In this document: positions 32,351 to 43,068 of the stretch, in pieces
How positions within the stretch are numbered: position 1 is the first letter of the stretch
How the letters are laid out: every line of letters starts with the position of its first letter
From: Paralithodes platypus
Taxonomy: Eukaryota > Arthropoda > Malacostraca > Decapoda > Lithodidae
Assembly (NCBI GenBank): GCA_032716605.1
Contig: CM064501.1
Coordinates: forward strand, 20,502,687 to 20,566,686
Length of the DNA: 64,000 nucleotides
Reading direction: 5' to 3'
Made by a program: the position numbers and the translations under genes
Notes under the pieces: model-generated
Told to the model about the DNA's origin: nothing
The model's database searches: none
What the model saw: the letters and a program-made list of their open reading frames with translations, nothing else

Positions 32351-32426
<76 letters not shown>
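31640..32426. repeat. TA/GA palindromic clusters of the dispersed 90-bp repeat
   Basis: Four copies lie in this stretch: reversed at 31,759-31,835, forward at 31,925-32,015, forward at 32,081-32,175 and reversed at 32,250-32,335. They are separated by (TA)n and (GA)n tracts. Copies 1/2 and 3/4 form inverted pairs around (TA)n cores. Each copy holds the perfect palindrome TGATTGCAATCA and the blocks TTTCAAGGTCACCTGCGTAA and GTACACCGTGATATATACG. ORFs here are artefacts. Confidence 0.85.
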
Positions 32427-32686
32427 TCTCTTTTAAACAGACGAGGTTAAAGGCAATAGCAGTTTCAGCATTCAAGATTTTTTTGTTACAGCTTTCAATA
32501 GTTCTAACAATTTTCCTCTGGGGTTCAGAGATGAGGTACAACAGGTTAGCAAAATTCATGGTGGATCCAACGTTTCACAAGTAAACATCTTGCATCTTCA
32601 GGGAAAGGAGAGGTAATGATTAGAATAGGGACAAAGCAACATATTTATACAAAATTCGAAGATCAAGAATAGGAAGGTGGGCAGAG

Positions 32687-33640
32687 CTACTGGGTGTGTG
32701 GTGGCTGTTCATTGGTGGAAGGCAGTCTGTTCGCGAGACGGGCACTAAATCTTATCGGTGGTTGGTTGTTGGCTGTGGGTGGCTGTGATTGGTTGGTGTT
32801 GTCAGTTATGTGCTGAGCGCGGACGCGTAAGGTAGGGGGGCACGGGGCGAGAGGAAGGGGGGCAACATGACTGAAGCGCTTGCCTGAAGGAAGAATTTGA
32901 AGGTCTTGTGTTTGGTTGTTGATGCTGGGGTTGAGTGTTTGGATGTATAGAGCTTCTAAAATAGCTAGTCTTCTGGGGTCTGATTCTTTGTCGAGTATGG
33001 TGGTTTGTTTGTCTAGGTCGGCGCGAGTTAGGGCAAGATGGTGGGGGGCTTGATAGTGATCTTTTATAGCGCCAGATTGAAGGTGGAGGGTTAGTCGACG
33101 GGAAAGGCGAGTCTGTGTCATACCAACATAGGATAGGGGTCCACAGTCCCCAGAGGTGCAAATATGCTGATATATCACATGATCGTCTTTCGGTTGGTTG
33201 GTGGAAATGGGGCGGTTACGGAGGACAAGGTTGGAGGTCTTAGGAGATTTGTAGTAAATAATTAGTTTTATTTTATTGTCAGGGTTGGTGGGGAGGACGT
33301 TTTTGTGAATTATTTCTTTCATAATGGATTCGTCTGTTGTGTGGTCGGAAGACATGTAGTTTCTGTAGAAAAATGTAATGGCATTGGCCGGGTTGGTGCT
33401 AGGGGGGTCTTGTTTGTACCATTTTTCTAGGTGGTTGTTGATGGCATTGGTGACGTCAGTGTTGGAATACCCATTGTTGACTAGGACCTGGGTGAGCCTT
33501 TCCAGTTAATTGTGTGTGTCATTCCAGGTGGTGCAATAGGTGAGGGCTCTCCTGACATAGGCGGCGATGGTGGACTGATGGTAACGTTTAGGGCATTCAC
33601 TTTCCCCATTAAGACATTGGCCATTGTTAGTAGGTTTGGT
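32687..33640 (-). pseudogene. Penelope-like C-terminal fragment with GIY-YIG endonuclease
   Basis: The minus-strand reading repeats the C-terminal half of the plus-strand copy. It includes the linker region, then ICTSGDCGPLSYVGMTQTRL, the GIY-YIG nuclease characteristic of Penelope-like elements, and the same Pro/Gln-rich tail ending NEQPPHTQ. The RT is absent. A stop lies at about 33,507, upstream of the 222-codon frame. Confidence 0.85.
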
Positions 33641-33655
33641 GTTTGGTGTTTGGTG

Positions 33656-34966
33656 AAGACGCTCTTGGAACTATGTACCAAGGAGTCCCCTTTCCTCTGC
33701 CCCCGCGGGAATATGTACCAGCAAATCAACGGTGTAGCGATCGGAAGCCCCCTGGGGGTCCTGTTCGCCAATTTCTTCATGGGAACTATCGAAGAGGAAC
33801 TCCTGGCTGCCCACCGGCCCACTGTCTACTGCAGGTACATCGATGATATCTTCGTGCGGGTGAAGGACCTGGGCGAACTCAGGGACCTCCAGCAGCGCTT
33901 CATGGCCGCCTCCGGACTCAACTTCACATACGAAGAAACCACCGATGGACATCTACCCTTCCTCGACCTCCTTGTCTCCCTCCACGACCACGGCTTCAAA
34001 ACTACAGTGTACACCAAACCTACTAACAATGGCCAATGTCTTAATGGGGAAAGTGAATGCCCTAAACGTTACCATCAGTCCACCATCGCCGCCTATGTCA
34101 GGAGAGCCCTCACCCATTGCACCAGCTGGAATGACACACACAATGAACTGGAAAGGCTCACCCAGGTCCTAGTCAACAATGGGTATTCCAACACTGACGT
34201 CACCAATGCCATCAACCACCACCTAGAAAAATGGTACAAACAAGACCCCCCTAGCACCAACCTGGCCAATGCCATTACATTTTTCTACAGAAACTACATG
34301 TCTTCCGACCACACAACAGACGAATCCATTATGAAAGAAATAATTCACAAAAACGTCCTCCCCACCAACCCTGACAATAAAATAAAACTAATTATTTACT
34401 ACAAATCTCCTATGACCTCCAACCTTGTCCTCCGTAACCGCCCCATTTCCACCAACCAACCGAAAGACGATCATGTGATATATCAGCATATTTGCACCTC
34501 TGGGGACTGTGGACCCCTATCCTATGTTGGTATGACACAGACTCGCCTTTCCCGTCGACTAACCCTCCACCTTCAATCTGGCGCTATAAAAGATCACTAT
34601 CAAGCCCCCCACCATCTTGCCCTAACTCGCGCCGACCTAGACAAACAAACCACCATACTCGACAAAGAATCAGACCCCAGAAGACTAGCTATTTTAGAAG
34701 CTCTATACATCCAAACACTCAACCCCAGCATCAACAACCAAACACAAGACCTTCAAATTCTTCCTTCAGGCAAGCGCTACAGGCATGTTGCCCCCCTTCC
34801 TCTCGCCCCGTGCCCCCCTACCTTACGCGTCCGCGCTCAGCACACAACTGACAACACCAACCAATCACAGCCACCCACAGCCAACAACCAACCACCGATA
34901 AGATTTAGTGCCCGTCTCGCGAACAGACTGCCTTCCACCAATGAACAGCCACCACACACCCAGTAG
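33656..34966 (+). CDS. Penelope-like reverse transcriptase plus GIY-YIG endonuclease (5'-truncated)
   Basis: An open frame of more than 430 codons enters from the inverted junction. The authentic element part starts near ELCTKESPFLCPRGNMYQQI. RT motifs are GSPLGVLFANFFMG and RYIDDIFVRV (catalytic Asp pair). A connecting region ending about 34,430 precedes the nuclease domain with CTSGDCGPLSYVGMT and a conserved Arg/His series. The tail is Pro-rich and the stop is at 34,966. The N-terminal third of the RT is missing, so this copy is dead despite the open frame. Confidence 0.88.
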   Translation, partial: KTLLELCTKESPFLCPRGNMYQQINGVAIGSPLGVLFANFFMGTIEEELLAAHRPTVYCRYIDDIFVRVKDLGELRDLQQRFMAASGLNFTYEETTDGHLPFLDLLVSLHDHGFKTTVYTKPTNNGQCLNGESECPKRYHQSTIAAYVRRALTHCTSWNDTHNELERLTQVLVNNGYSNTDVTNAINHHLEKWYKQDPPSTNLANAITFFYRNYMSSDHTTDESIMKEIIHKNVLPTNPDNKIKLIIYYKSPMTSNLVLRNRPISTNQPKDDHVIYQHICTSGDCGPLSYVGMTQTRLSRRLTLHLQSGAIKDHYQAPHHLALTRADLDKQTTILDKESDPRRLAILEALYIQTLNPSINNQTQDLQILPSGKRYRHVAPLPLAPCPPTLRVRAQHTTDNTNQSQPPTANNQPPIRFSARLANRLPSTNEQPPHTQ

Positions 34967-35048
34967 CTCCGCCCACCTTCTATTCTTGATCCTCGAATTT
35001 TGTATAAATATGTTGCTTTGTCCCTATTCTAATCATTACCTCTCCTTT

Positions 35049-35084
35049 CCCTGAAGATGCAAGATGTTTACTTGTGAAACGTTG
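35049..35084 (+). ncRNA. hammerhead-like core in the Penelope-like 3' region
   Basis: The order is CTGAAGA, a 5-bp stem (GCAAG and CTTGT, one G-T pair) around a 7-base loop, then GAAAC. This matches the hammerhead core pattern CUGANGA, stem II, GAAA. Upstream TTCC can pair with downstream GGA. Stem III would be extremely short. Penelope-like elements are reported to carry hammerhead motifs. The inverted arm has the same sequence at 32,568-32,604. It may be a degenerate, inactive relic. Confidence 0.4.
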
Positions 35085-35228
35085 GATCCACCATGAATTT
35101 TGCTAACCTGTTGTACCTCATCTCTGAACCCCAGAGGAAAATTGTTAGAACTATTGAAAGCTGTAACAATAAAATCCTGAATGATGAAACTGCTATTGCC
35201 TTTAACCTCGTCTGTTTAAAAGAGAATA

Positions 35229-35250
35229 TATATATATATATATATATATA

Positions 35251-35286
<36 letters not shown>

Positions 35287-35559
35287 AGAGAGAGAGAGAA
35301 GAATGCTAAGAATTTCAAGGTCACCTGCGTAATGAATGTATTCTACTGTACACCGTGATATATACGCCTATAAAATGATTGCAATCAACAGTGAGTCACG
35401 CGAAGAAAGAAATGAAGAAAGAAAGGAAGAGAGAGAGAGAGAGAGAGAATACTGCTTGGTGGTACTGCCCGTGGGTCTGAGATAAAAGGGTTGTTTGAGG
35501 AGTGCCCTGGAAAACAGTGAGTCACGCAAAGAAAGAAAGGAAGAAAGAAAGGAAGAGAG

Positions 35560-35636
<77 letters not shown>

Positions 35637-35700
35637 TTCAATTTCACAAATATATCATTATGAAAAAATAATATATACTATGGTCCCCACAATCATATAA
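35229..35700. repeat. TA, GA and GAAA microsatellites with dispersed repeat copy
   Basis: (TA)n at 35,229-35,282 is followed by a forward copy of the 90-bp dispersed repeat (35,302-35,388). Two copies of CAGTGAGTCACGCGAAGAAA-type sequence (35,388 and 35,514) and a long (GA)n to 35,632 follow. The stretch 35,283-35,430 resembles 31,910-32,060. Confidence 0.85.
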
Positions 35701-35720
35701 AATATATATATATAATACTC

Positions 35721-36161
35721 AGGTTGGTAAAGTTGTCTGCGTGCCTGGTGCCGGAGTCGGGAGGGTGGCTGAGAAGATAGATGCTGTCATGGAAGTGAGT
35801 GGGGAGGACCCCATCATCTTCCTCAACGCAGGGAGCAACGACATATGGAGATGCAGGACTGAGGAGTTGCTCTCCAAGTATCAGGAAATGTTGGAGAGGA
35901 TCAAGGAAAAAGGTGGGAGTTCCTGTGGTAAACAGTATCCTGCCTAGAAGAGGGGTAAGGAAGGAATGGTCCTCCAGGGCTATTGGTGTAAATAGCCGGC
36001 TGGAGAAGTACTGCAAGGCAAATACTATTCCATTCCTGGATAACTGGTCCCTCCTTTATGGTAAGGATGAACTGTATGCCCAGGATGGAGTACATCTCTC
36101 TCGACTAGGAGTTTCGACCTTGGCCAGCTCACTCGACAAGATTGTTGCGGGGTTTTGTTAA
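35721..36161 (+). pseudogene. CR1-group LINE ORF1: SGNH esterase domain
   Basis: This is an esterase-like ORF1 of the CR1/L2/Rex group, thought to help particle or membrane interactions during retrotransposition. FLNAGSNDIW gives the Gly and Asn of the G-x-N-D block and DGVHLSRLG the catalytic Asp/His block. The N-terminal GDS block is missing because the copy is 5'-truncated at the microsatellite. A one-base frameshift near 35,915 separates the two halves. The end at 36,161 overlaps the start of ORF2. Confidence 0.8.
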
Positions 36162-39100
36162 AAAAACCTGGGTGTGTAAGTAAAATACTGTCTCCATATG
36201 GAGCAGGTACTTCATGTGACAAACCAGTGAGTAAAATAGAAATAATCATTCAAGATAGTGCGGATATAGTGATGTGTAATAGTAGTATCGATAACACTAC
36301 ACATGTAACTGATAGTAAAGATGAGAATACTGATAGAGTAGAATTTCCGTCTAGAGCTAGTAGTTCAACAGGAAATAATAAGTTAGCTAAACAAAATAGA
36401 AAATTAGTTGCAAATGAAAGTAATAGGTTGAGGGTATATTATACAAATTGTAGGAGTTTATGTAACAAAATGAACGAACTTAGAGCACTCGTTAGCACAG
36501 AAAATATAGACATAATAGCGCTAACTGAAACGTGGATTAATACAGAATCTAGGCATTTTTTAGCAGAATTTGATATTCCAGGATATAGTTTGTTTAAATA
36601 TGACCGAACAAGTAGGAGGGGCGGGGGTATAGCAGTGTTTGTCAGGAGTACATTAAAAAGCTGTATTAAATCAGGTATTAGACTAAATAATGATAATGAA
36701 AGTGTTTGGGTAGAGGTTAACGAAGGTAGTGAGACCATAGTTATTGGAGTTATATATAGACCGCCTAATATGAGTAGAAATGGCGGAAAATCGTTATGGG
36801 AGGAAATTAAAATAGCATCAAGGTTTAGCAATGTGTGCATTATGGGGGATTTTAATTTTCCGAACATTGATTGGCAGCACCAAATAGGCGACTCCGATTC
36901 AGTAGAGTTTATTGAGGTAGTACAAGATAGTTTTTATTTCAATTCATAGATACGCCGACTAGAGGTATTAATATTCTTGATTTAGTTTTCAGTAACAATG
37001 AACACATGATAAATAAATAATGTAGAGATTGGTGACCACCTAGGAAATAGCGATCATAAATCTATTTATTTTAATATACAATGGACAGGGAATGCTAAAG
37101 AGAATACGACACTTATCCCAGATTTCAGAAAAGCCGATTATGGTGGGCTAAGAAGAGACTTAAGGGTGGACACTATTGTTAAGCAATTAAGTCAGGATAT
37201 GCCAGAGTTAAACTTGCCACCTACATATAACCAGTTTATTGCTTCACTACACAATGCTCAAAATAAATATATCCCTAAAAGAAGATTTAGATCGACGCAG
37301 AACCAACCAAAATGGATGACTAACAAGCTAATAGATCTTATAGGAAAAAAAGAAAGGAATTATCGAAAAATAAAAAGAAAAAAATCATTACATATATACT
37401 ATCAGACTCTATCAAGACAGGTCAAAAAGGAAATCAGGAAAGCAAAAAATTATGAAATAAGGATAGCCAGTGACTCAAAAAATAACCCTAAAGCTTTTTA
37501 CCAACTATATAAATCTAAAGTTAGAGATGTAATAGGCCCCCTAAAAACTTCAATAGGAGAAATAACAGAACATGATTTAGAAATGTGCAGTACATTAAAT
37601 AGTCAGTTTCTTTCCGTTTTCACTAATGAAAATTTGGCACAGATTCCAGAAGTCAATATGGTATATAGTGATAGTATAGAAAATATGTTAAGTACAGTTA
37701 GTATAAGTAGAAATGATGTGCTTAAGGAAATTGACAGACTGAAACCTCAAAAATCGCCTGGTCCTGACGAGGTATATGCTAGAGTATTAAAATAATGCAG
37801 AGATGAGTTAAGTAGCCCATTAGCATTTATATTTAACAAGTCATTAGAAACAGGTTTAGTTCCAGAAGCTTGGAAGCTTGCAAATGTAGTTCCGATCTTC
37901 AAAAAAGGTGATAAATCGATAGCATCCAATTACCGTCCCATTAGTCTCACATCAATCATAGGAAAGTTGCTAGAGTCCATAATTGCTAGGAAAATTAGAA
38001 GCCACTTAGTAAAATTTAACTTAATAAATTCTTCTCAGCATGGATTCACTCAGGGACGTTCTTGCCTTACTAATTTGCTTAGTTTTTTCTCAGAGGTATA
38101 TGAAGCAGTAGATAGTGACAAGTCATATGATATTATATATTTAGATTTCAGTAAAGCTTTCGACAGAGTCCCTCATGAGAGATTGATGAGAAAGGTTGAG
38201 GCACATGGAATAGGAGGGTCGTTGTTGGGATGGATTAGGTCATGGCTAATTGGTAGGAAACAGAGAGTCAGCATAAATGGTACCAAGTCAGAGTGGGGAG
38301 CAGTCAAAAGTGGTGTCCCCCAGGGATCGGTATTAGGTCCCCTGTTGTTTCTTATATACATAAATGACCTAGATTTAGGTATAACTAGTAGGATAAGTAA
38401 ATTCGCAGACGATACTAAAATGGGGAGATCAATTGATTCAGATAGCGATATAGAGTGCCTCCAAAGGGATCTAGATACCTTACATGAATGGTCAGTAAAT
38501 TGGCAGATGAAGTTTAACATTGACAAATGCAAGGTATTAAAGATAGGGAAGATGCAAACAAATGTTAAATATAAACTAGCTAATTTAGAATTAGAAAATT
38601 CAGACTGCGAGAAAGATCTAGGTGTGTTTGTTAGCAATGATTTGAAGCCTAGAAAACAGTGTATAAGCGTTCGTATAATAACAAACAGGATTCTCATCTC
38701 TAGGAGTGTGAGTAACAGAACTGCTGATGTTATCTTAAACTTTACTTGTCATTAGTGAGACCCCATATGGATTATGCTGTCCAATTTTGGTGTCCTTACT
38801 ACAGAATGGACATAGATTCATTGGAGAGAATTCAGCGTAGAATGACAAAAATGATCCATAATATTAGAAATTTTCCGTATGAAGAAAGGTTGAAGAAATT
38901 AGGTTTACATTCGTTAGAGAGACGCAGAGTTAGAGGGGATATGATAGAGGTGTTCAAGTGGGTTAGTGGGATTAACAAAGGGGACATGAAAAATGTACTA
39001 AAGCTCAGTGATAGCGAAAGAACTCGTACCAATGGTTTCAAATTAGATAAATTTCGTTTCAGAAAAGATATAGGCAAATATTGGTTTGGTAACAGAGTTG

Positions 39101-39204
39101 TAGATGGGTGGAATAGGCTACCAAGTGATATAGTGGGATCAAGAACGATAGGGAGCTTTAAGAAAAAATTGGATAAGCATATGGACGAGAAGGGTTGGGT
39201 GTGA
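36155..39204 (+). pseudogene. CR1-group LINE ORF2: AP endonuclease and reverse transcriptase
   Basis: The endonuclease has VYYTNCRSLCNKMNELRA, ALTETWINTE, MGDFNFPNIDW and GNSDHKSI. The RT has LDFSKAFDRVPHERL, SGVPQGSVLGPLLFL and KFADDTKMG (FADD box, usual for CR1/L2/Rex elements). It ends with a conserved tail including WNRLPSDIVGS. Lesions are a frameshift near 36,945-37,160, an in-frame TAA at 37,793-37,795, and changes near 38,670-38,745. The second copy at 45,702 is intact over that last stretch and helps locate them. A 3' UTR with (TTATGTTC)n follows to about 39,418. Confidence 0.88.
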
Positions 39205-39418
39205 AGGGGATCAGCCGGGTTGGGCCAATCAGCGCTCTGCAGACCCCCGTAATCCTGCGTTAATCTCTAACCGGTTTGGTAAGATGATCCTCAGGGTATT
39301 AGAGTGTTGAGCCTATAATTGGGCTTTGTAATTGGGGTTGTGTGGGACAGGGATCTGCCTTGCTTAGGCCAATCGGCTTTCTGCAGACTCCCATTTTCTT
39401 ATGTTCTTATGTTCTTAT
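39205..39418 (+). other. CR1-group LINE 3' UTR and (TTATGTTC)n tail
   Basis: About 210 bp, shared with 46,562-46,776, contain GCCAATCAGCGCTCTGCAGA and a second GCCAATCGGCTTTCTGCAGA. The segment ends in CTTATGTTCTTATGTTCTTA, a short octamer repeat of the kind that ends CR1-type elements. No target duplication is evident. Confidence 0.85.
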
Positions 39419-39469
39419 ATAATGCCAATCACAAATCTTCAATCTTTCGTTGCTAGTATTATTACTGTA

Positions 39470-40190
39470 TTATTTGTACTGTACACCGTGATATATACGC
39501 CTATAAAATGAATGGAAACTCGCAAGCAATTTCAAGGGCGCATGCGTAATGAATGTATGCTACTGTACACCGTGATATATACGATATATACGATATATAC
39601 GCTTATAAAATGAATGGAAACTCGCAAGCAATTTCAAGGGTACATGCATAATAAATGTATTCTACTGTACACCGTGATATATACGCCTATAAAATGAATG
39701 GAAACTCGCAAGCAATTTCAAGGGCACATGCGTAATGAATGTATTCTACTGTACACCGTGATATATACGCCTATAAAATGAATGGAAACTCGCAAGCAAT
39801 TTCAAGGGCACATGCGTCAGAAATGTATCCTAAACCCCTGAAATATACGCATAAAAATGCTTGCAATCATACTTGCAAGCAATTTCAAAGTCACATGCAC
39901 ATATATATATGTAATATAGGAAGACCAACACCACAATCTTCGTTGCTTGTATTCCCGTAAGAAATGTACCGTCCACGCTGACATAGGCCTATACGCCAAT
40001 AATAAAATGCTTGCAATCGCTTGCAATCAAACTTGCAAGCAATTTCAAAGTCACATGCACATATACTGTATATCCCATATGTATAGGAAGACCAACACCA
40101 CAATCTTCGTTGCTTGTATTCCCGTGAGAAATGTACCGTTCACCCTGACAATACGCCAATAATAAAATGCTTGTAATCAATCTCTCAAAC
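39470..40190. repeat. 84-bp minisatellite and a diverged 180-bp tandem pair
   Basis: 39,470-39,830 holds about four units of 84 bp with ACTGTACACCGTGATATATA, CTATAAAATGAATGGAAACT and GCAAGCAATTTCAAGGGCAC. One unit carries a triplicated GATATATAC. 39,830-40,190 holds two longer, diverged units with AGGAAGACCAACACCACAAT and TTCGTTGCTTGTATTCCCGT. Both derive from the dispersed 90-bp repeat seen at 18,927 and 31,759. Confidence 0.85.
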
Positions 40191-40214
40191 AAAATAAATG
40201 TACATTGAACTTAC

Positions 40215-40770
40215 CAACACCCACACCAGTATGTTCGCCAAGCTCCTCGTCAGCATCTGCATACCTTTCTTCATCGTCTAGTAGAACACGTTCATCGCTC
40301 TCTTCCTCCCGATCTTCAAAATTTGCGGGCCGCAATTTATGGCGGCTGTGAATACCGATGATCGGCATATCTTCATCTTCTTCTTCCTCCTCACTTCCCC
40401 CACTATCACCAAGCCCTTCCAAGGTTTCATCCAACAACCTGTTAGACACTGCTGAAGAGTTTATTAGCCGATCTAACTCCTCGGTGGTGAGCGGGGCCTC
40501 ACGACTTGGCTGGCGCGACGTAATAAGGATGGCGGCCGCCGAATCGGACACGGGCAAATCTTCTCTTTCCATCAAGGCGGCTAGAGCGGTACTGAGTCAC
40601 GCTCACGCGGTGGGGATGTGTGTGTGGGACATTGTAGTACACTGCCTGACCACCAAGTTTTGCTTTCCACTTAAATTAGGGCGGGAATTAGCCATTCGAC
40701 TATAGCAGGGCGCCGCCACATAGGCCACATTTATTTCACTCTACTATAGCCGGGCGCCGCCAGTTAAGGG
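40215..40770 (-). pseudogene. 5' end of a second piggyBac element: TIR and acidic N-terminal exon
   Basis: The outer end at 40,770 borders TTAA (40,771-40,774). In minus sense it begins CCCTTAACTGGCGGCGCCC, with a second block CTATGTGGCGGCGCCC. An ATG at 40,572 opens a frame of about 119 codons, strongly acidic in the middle (GGSEEEEEDEDMPIIG). It ends at a consensus splice donor GTAAGT (40,214). The acidic N-terminus and TTAA-bordered end fit a piggyBac transposase gene. No catalytic part remains, as the minisatellite follows. It is inserted in the LINE RT to its right. Confidence 0.6.
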
Positions 40771-40774
40771 TTAA

Positions 40775-41765
40775 TGATACGAAAGGCTTTCCTTTCTACT
40801 TTATCTGGGCGTGCGGTGTGAGAGGATCCTCCCCACACATGTGAACAATACTCAATACAAGGACGCACTGTGCCCCTGTACAGAGCAAGAAGCTGCGCAG
40901 GGGTAAAGAACCCGTTGAGGCGGTTGAGCACACCCAGCTTCTGGGAGGCTGCCTTAGCGAGACTGGTACTATGGTCTTTCCAAGTGAGAGCAGAAGAAAA
41001 AGAGACACCGAGAACATTGAGAGAAGATGAAGGGTTGATTTTTGTATTGTTGAAGAATAAGGGATAGTCCTCTGGAGGTTCCTGACAGGTAGTAAGATGG
41101 ATAAATTGAGTTTTGGAAGCATTAAATGCAGCAAGGTTTTATCTACCCCAATTGGAAATAGTAGCTAGATCAGAAGATAAGTATTTTATGGCTTCATTAC
41201 GTTTACTTTTGAGGGACTGCTGGCTGGGGCGTTCTTGAAAACTAATTGAGTGGTGTAAGGTAGAGTCGTCTGCATATGAATGGATGGGACTGGATGTACA
41301 GTTGTAAAGATCATTTATGAAAATTAGAAAGAGAATAGGAGAGAATGAGGAACACCGGAGTTGATAGGATGAGGAAGTGAGCGATGGCCGTCCACAACCG
41401 CAGCTATGGAACGGCCGGAAAGGAAATTAGAGACAAAGGCACAGATGTAGAGGGACAGAAACCGAAGGAGGGCAGTTGGGAAATTAAAGATTTGTGCCAG
41501 ACTCTATCGAAGGCCTTCGATATGTCGAGTGCAACAGAAAAAGTCTCACTGAAGTCCCGAAAGTTGGATGACCAAGAGTTAGTAAGATATGAAAGAAGAT
41601 CACCAGTAGAGCGACCCTTAAGGAAGCCATACTGGCGATCTGAGAGCAGATTATGAGAAGATAAATGCTTAAGAAATTTGGAAGCAAGAATAGTTTCAAA
41701 AACTTTAGAGATACAAGAGATGAGAGCAATTGGACGATAGTTGGAGGGTTGAGAGCGGTCATATG
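40775..41765 (-). pseudogene. Jockey-type LINE reverse transcriptase fragment
   Basis: Minus-strand translation gives SNYRPIALISCISKVFE, RQYGFLKGRSTGDLLSYL and ALDISKAFDRVWHKSL. After several frame changes it gives SSLNVLGVSFSS and SHVWGGSS. The YADD region lies in the damaged part (41,220-41,330). The fragment stops at RKAFRII where TTAA and the second piggyBac begin, so that element jumped into this LINE. Both sides are truncated. Confidence 0.8.
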
Positions 41766-42888
41766 TTTATCCGGTTATAAAGACATACACTTACACGTAA
41801 AACTTGAACACTAATTCAGACCTGAGTATATGCGCTACTTATCATCCGGGTACAGATCCAATAGTGAAAGTTCAGTCGCAGAATAATTGCTTCCTCAGTC
41901 ACGTATAGTTGACTAATATTATAATCATACTTTTATGAAGTTTTCTTTCATATTTATTACTCTTTGATTTACTATAGTTTAATTACTTATTCAAGTTACT
42001 TTAACTTATTGACCGTTTTGAAGTCAAATATTGTCCTATTGTCCACACTTATCAGTGCTGCTTACAACATCGCAGTAACCATTATTTACTTACATTCAAG
42101 CCATATTTGAGAGCTTTGTATATTTATTTCATTGTGATATGATACTCCTCTATGTGTGTTATTATTCATATATTCATTTGTAACAATATTATTCTTTATA
42201 TATGAATGTTATATTTACTTTTCCAGAGACATATTGAGATTGTACCCTAGCTATTAAGGAATAAAACCTGTATATCCTTTACTTGTGTGTTTTGTGTTCA
42301 TTGCTTATTACTAGAGTGTTGTTTAACCCGTGGAGCCCCGGCTAGTTTTGTAATGTTTGCGCACCAGAACCCGGCCGGTTTTCAAAAAATGGTTTTATTC
42401 CAGAAACAATAGCGAATGGGTTAGGAATGAAGGAAAAACCACGAAAAACCACTCAAAAAGCTTAATAAATGGTCCTACAGAGCCCCCGAAAATGGATTTT
42501 ACATGAGTAAAAAATTGAAGGCAATTATCCCCAAAAAACAGGTTATTGAGCGCTCGCGCGCACGCACGTGGACTTTGAGAGTTTTCAAACATCGGCACGG
42601 TTGCGTGGGATACGTACACAGTTCCCATACAAATCTGAGCCCTCTTGAGTGGCTACCCCTGAGGTTACGGTCGGCGCAATTAGGGTGACGCGCCAGGCGC
42701 GTCTCTGGGGCTGTGCGTTACATACATCGCCGACGCGTCAGGCACGTCGCTGGGGCTGTACGGGTTTAATAGAGCTAAGGCTGATCCCTATCCAGTGGAG
42801 AGGTACCTAAGTTGATGATTAGTGCTGACTCCTAAGATGGAAATCGCAATCAGATTATCTCACGTTTTCTTGAAAACGTGGAATAACA
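41765..42888 (+). repeat. 5' LTR of the second gypsy element
   Basis: AT-rich sequence from about TGTTTATCCGG (41,766) to GGAATAACA (42,888), directly before the primer-binding site. It includes AATAAA at about 42,262 with a GT-rich run after it, and a MITE at 42,327-42,765. The outer edge is inferred from the TG start and from where the LINE similarity ends. No second LTR exists in the window to confirm it. Confidence 0.5.
42327..42765. mobile_element. 439-bp TTAA MITE in the LTR
   Basis: TTAA flanks the insertion at 42,323-42,326 and 42,766-42,769. The ends are inverted: CCCGTGGAGCCCCGGC at the left, and CCCGTACAGCCCCAGC as the reverse complement of the right. Near the right end GCGTCTCTGGGGCTGTGCG and CGTCGCTGGGGCTGTACGG form a tandem pair. 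It is non-coding and probably mobilised by a piggyBac enzyme. Confidence 0.75.
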
Positions 42889-42892
42889 CTGG

Positions 42893-42903
42893 TGGCAGCG
42901 GTG
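42893..42903 (+). other. primer-binding site, probably tRNA-Leu
   Basis: TGGCAGCGGTG follows the LTR end (AATAACA) after four bases. It would be complementary to a tRNA ending CACCGCTGCCA, as leucine tRNAs do (from memory). The gag ATG at 42,968 follows 65 bp later. Confidence 0.65.
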
Positions 42904-43068
42904 TCTCAACTCGGGGGGACGACCTTTGTTTCTCTATCTCACTCAGTATAATCAATACACAAACATCATGGCAGGGAAATCACTTGAAATTATTCCTTTC
43001 ATGCCAAAGGTCCATGATATTAACACCTATCTTGAAGTGGTCAAGCCCGTGCTTGGCATTGTGTTTAA

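Larger units (their letters stand above)
32427..35228. mobile_element. Penelope-like element, head-to-head inverted dimer
   Basis: Two 5'-truncated copies lie head to head. The minus-strand arm (32,427 to about 33,645) is the reverse complement of 34,010-35,228. The plus-strand arm additionally has the RT core (33,656-34,009). Their 3' ends point outward and both abut TA microsatellite. The centre at 33,627-33,655 holds short TTTGGTG repeats. Arms differ at only scattered sites. Penelope-like elements are known for inverted and partial copies. Confidence 0.85.

Noticed and set aside
31333..32584. Tyr/Ile-repeat ORFs that resemble membrane proteins
   Set aside because: They come from (TA)n microsatellite and are not genes.
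33481..34275. Minus-strand ORFs opposite the Penelope RT
   Set aside because: Shadow frames created by the inverted-dimer structure.
39470..40190. Centromeric satellite
   Set aside because: Only a few units are present and they derive from a dispersed repeat; nothing indicates a centromere.
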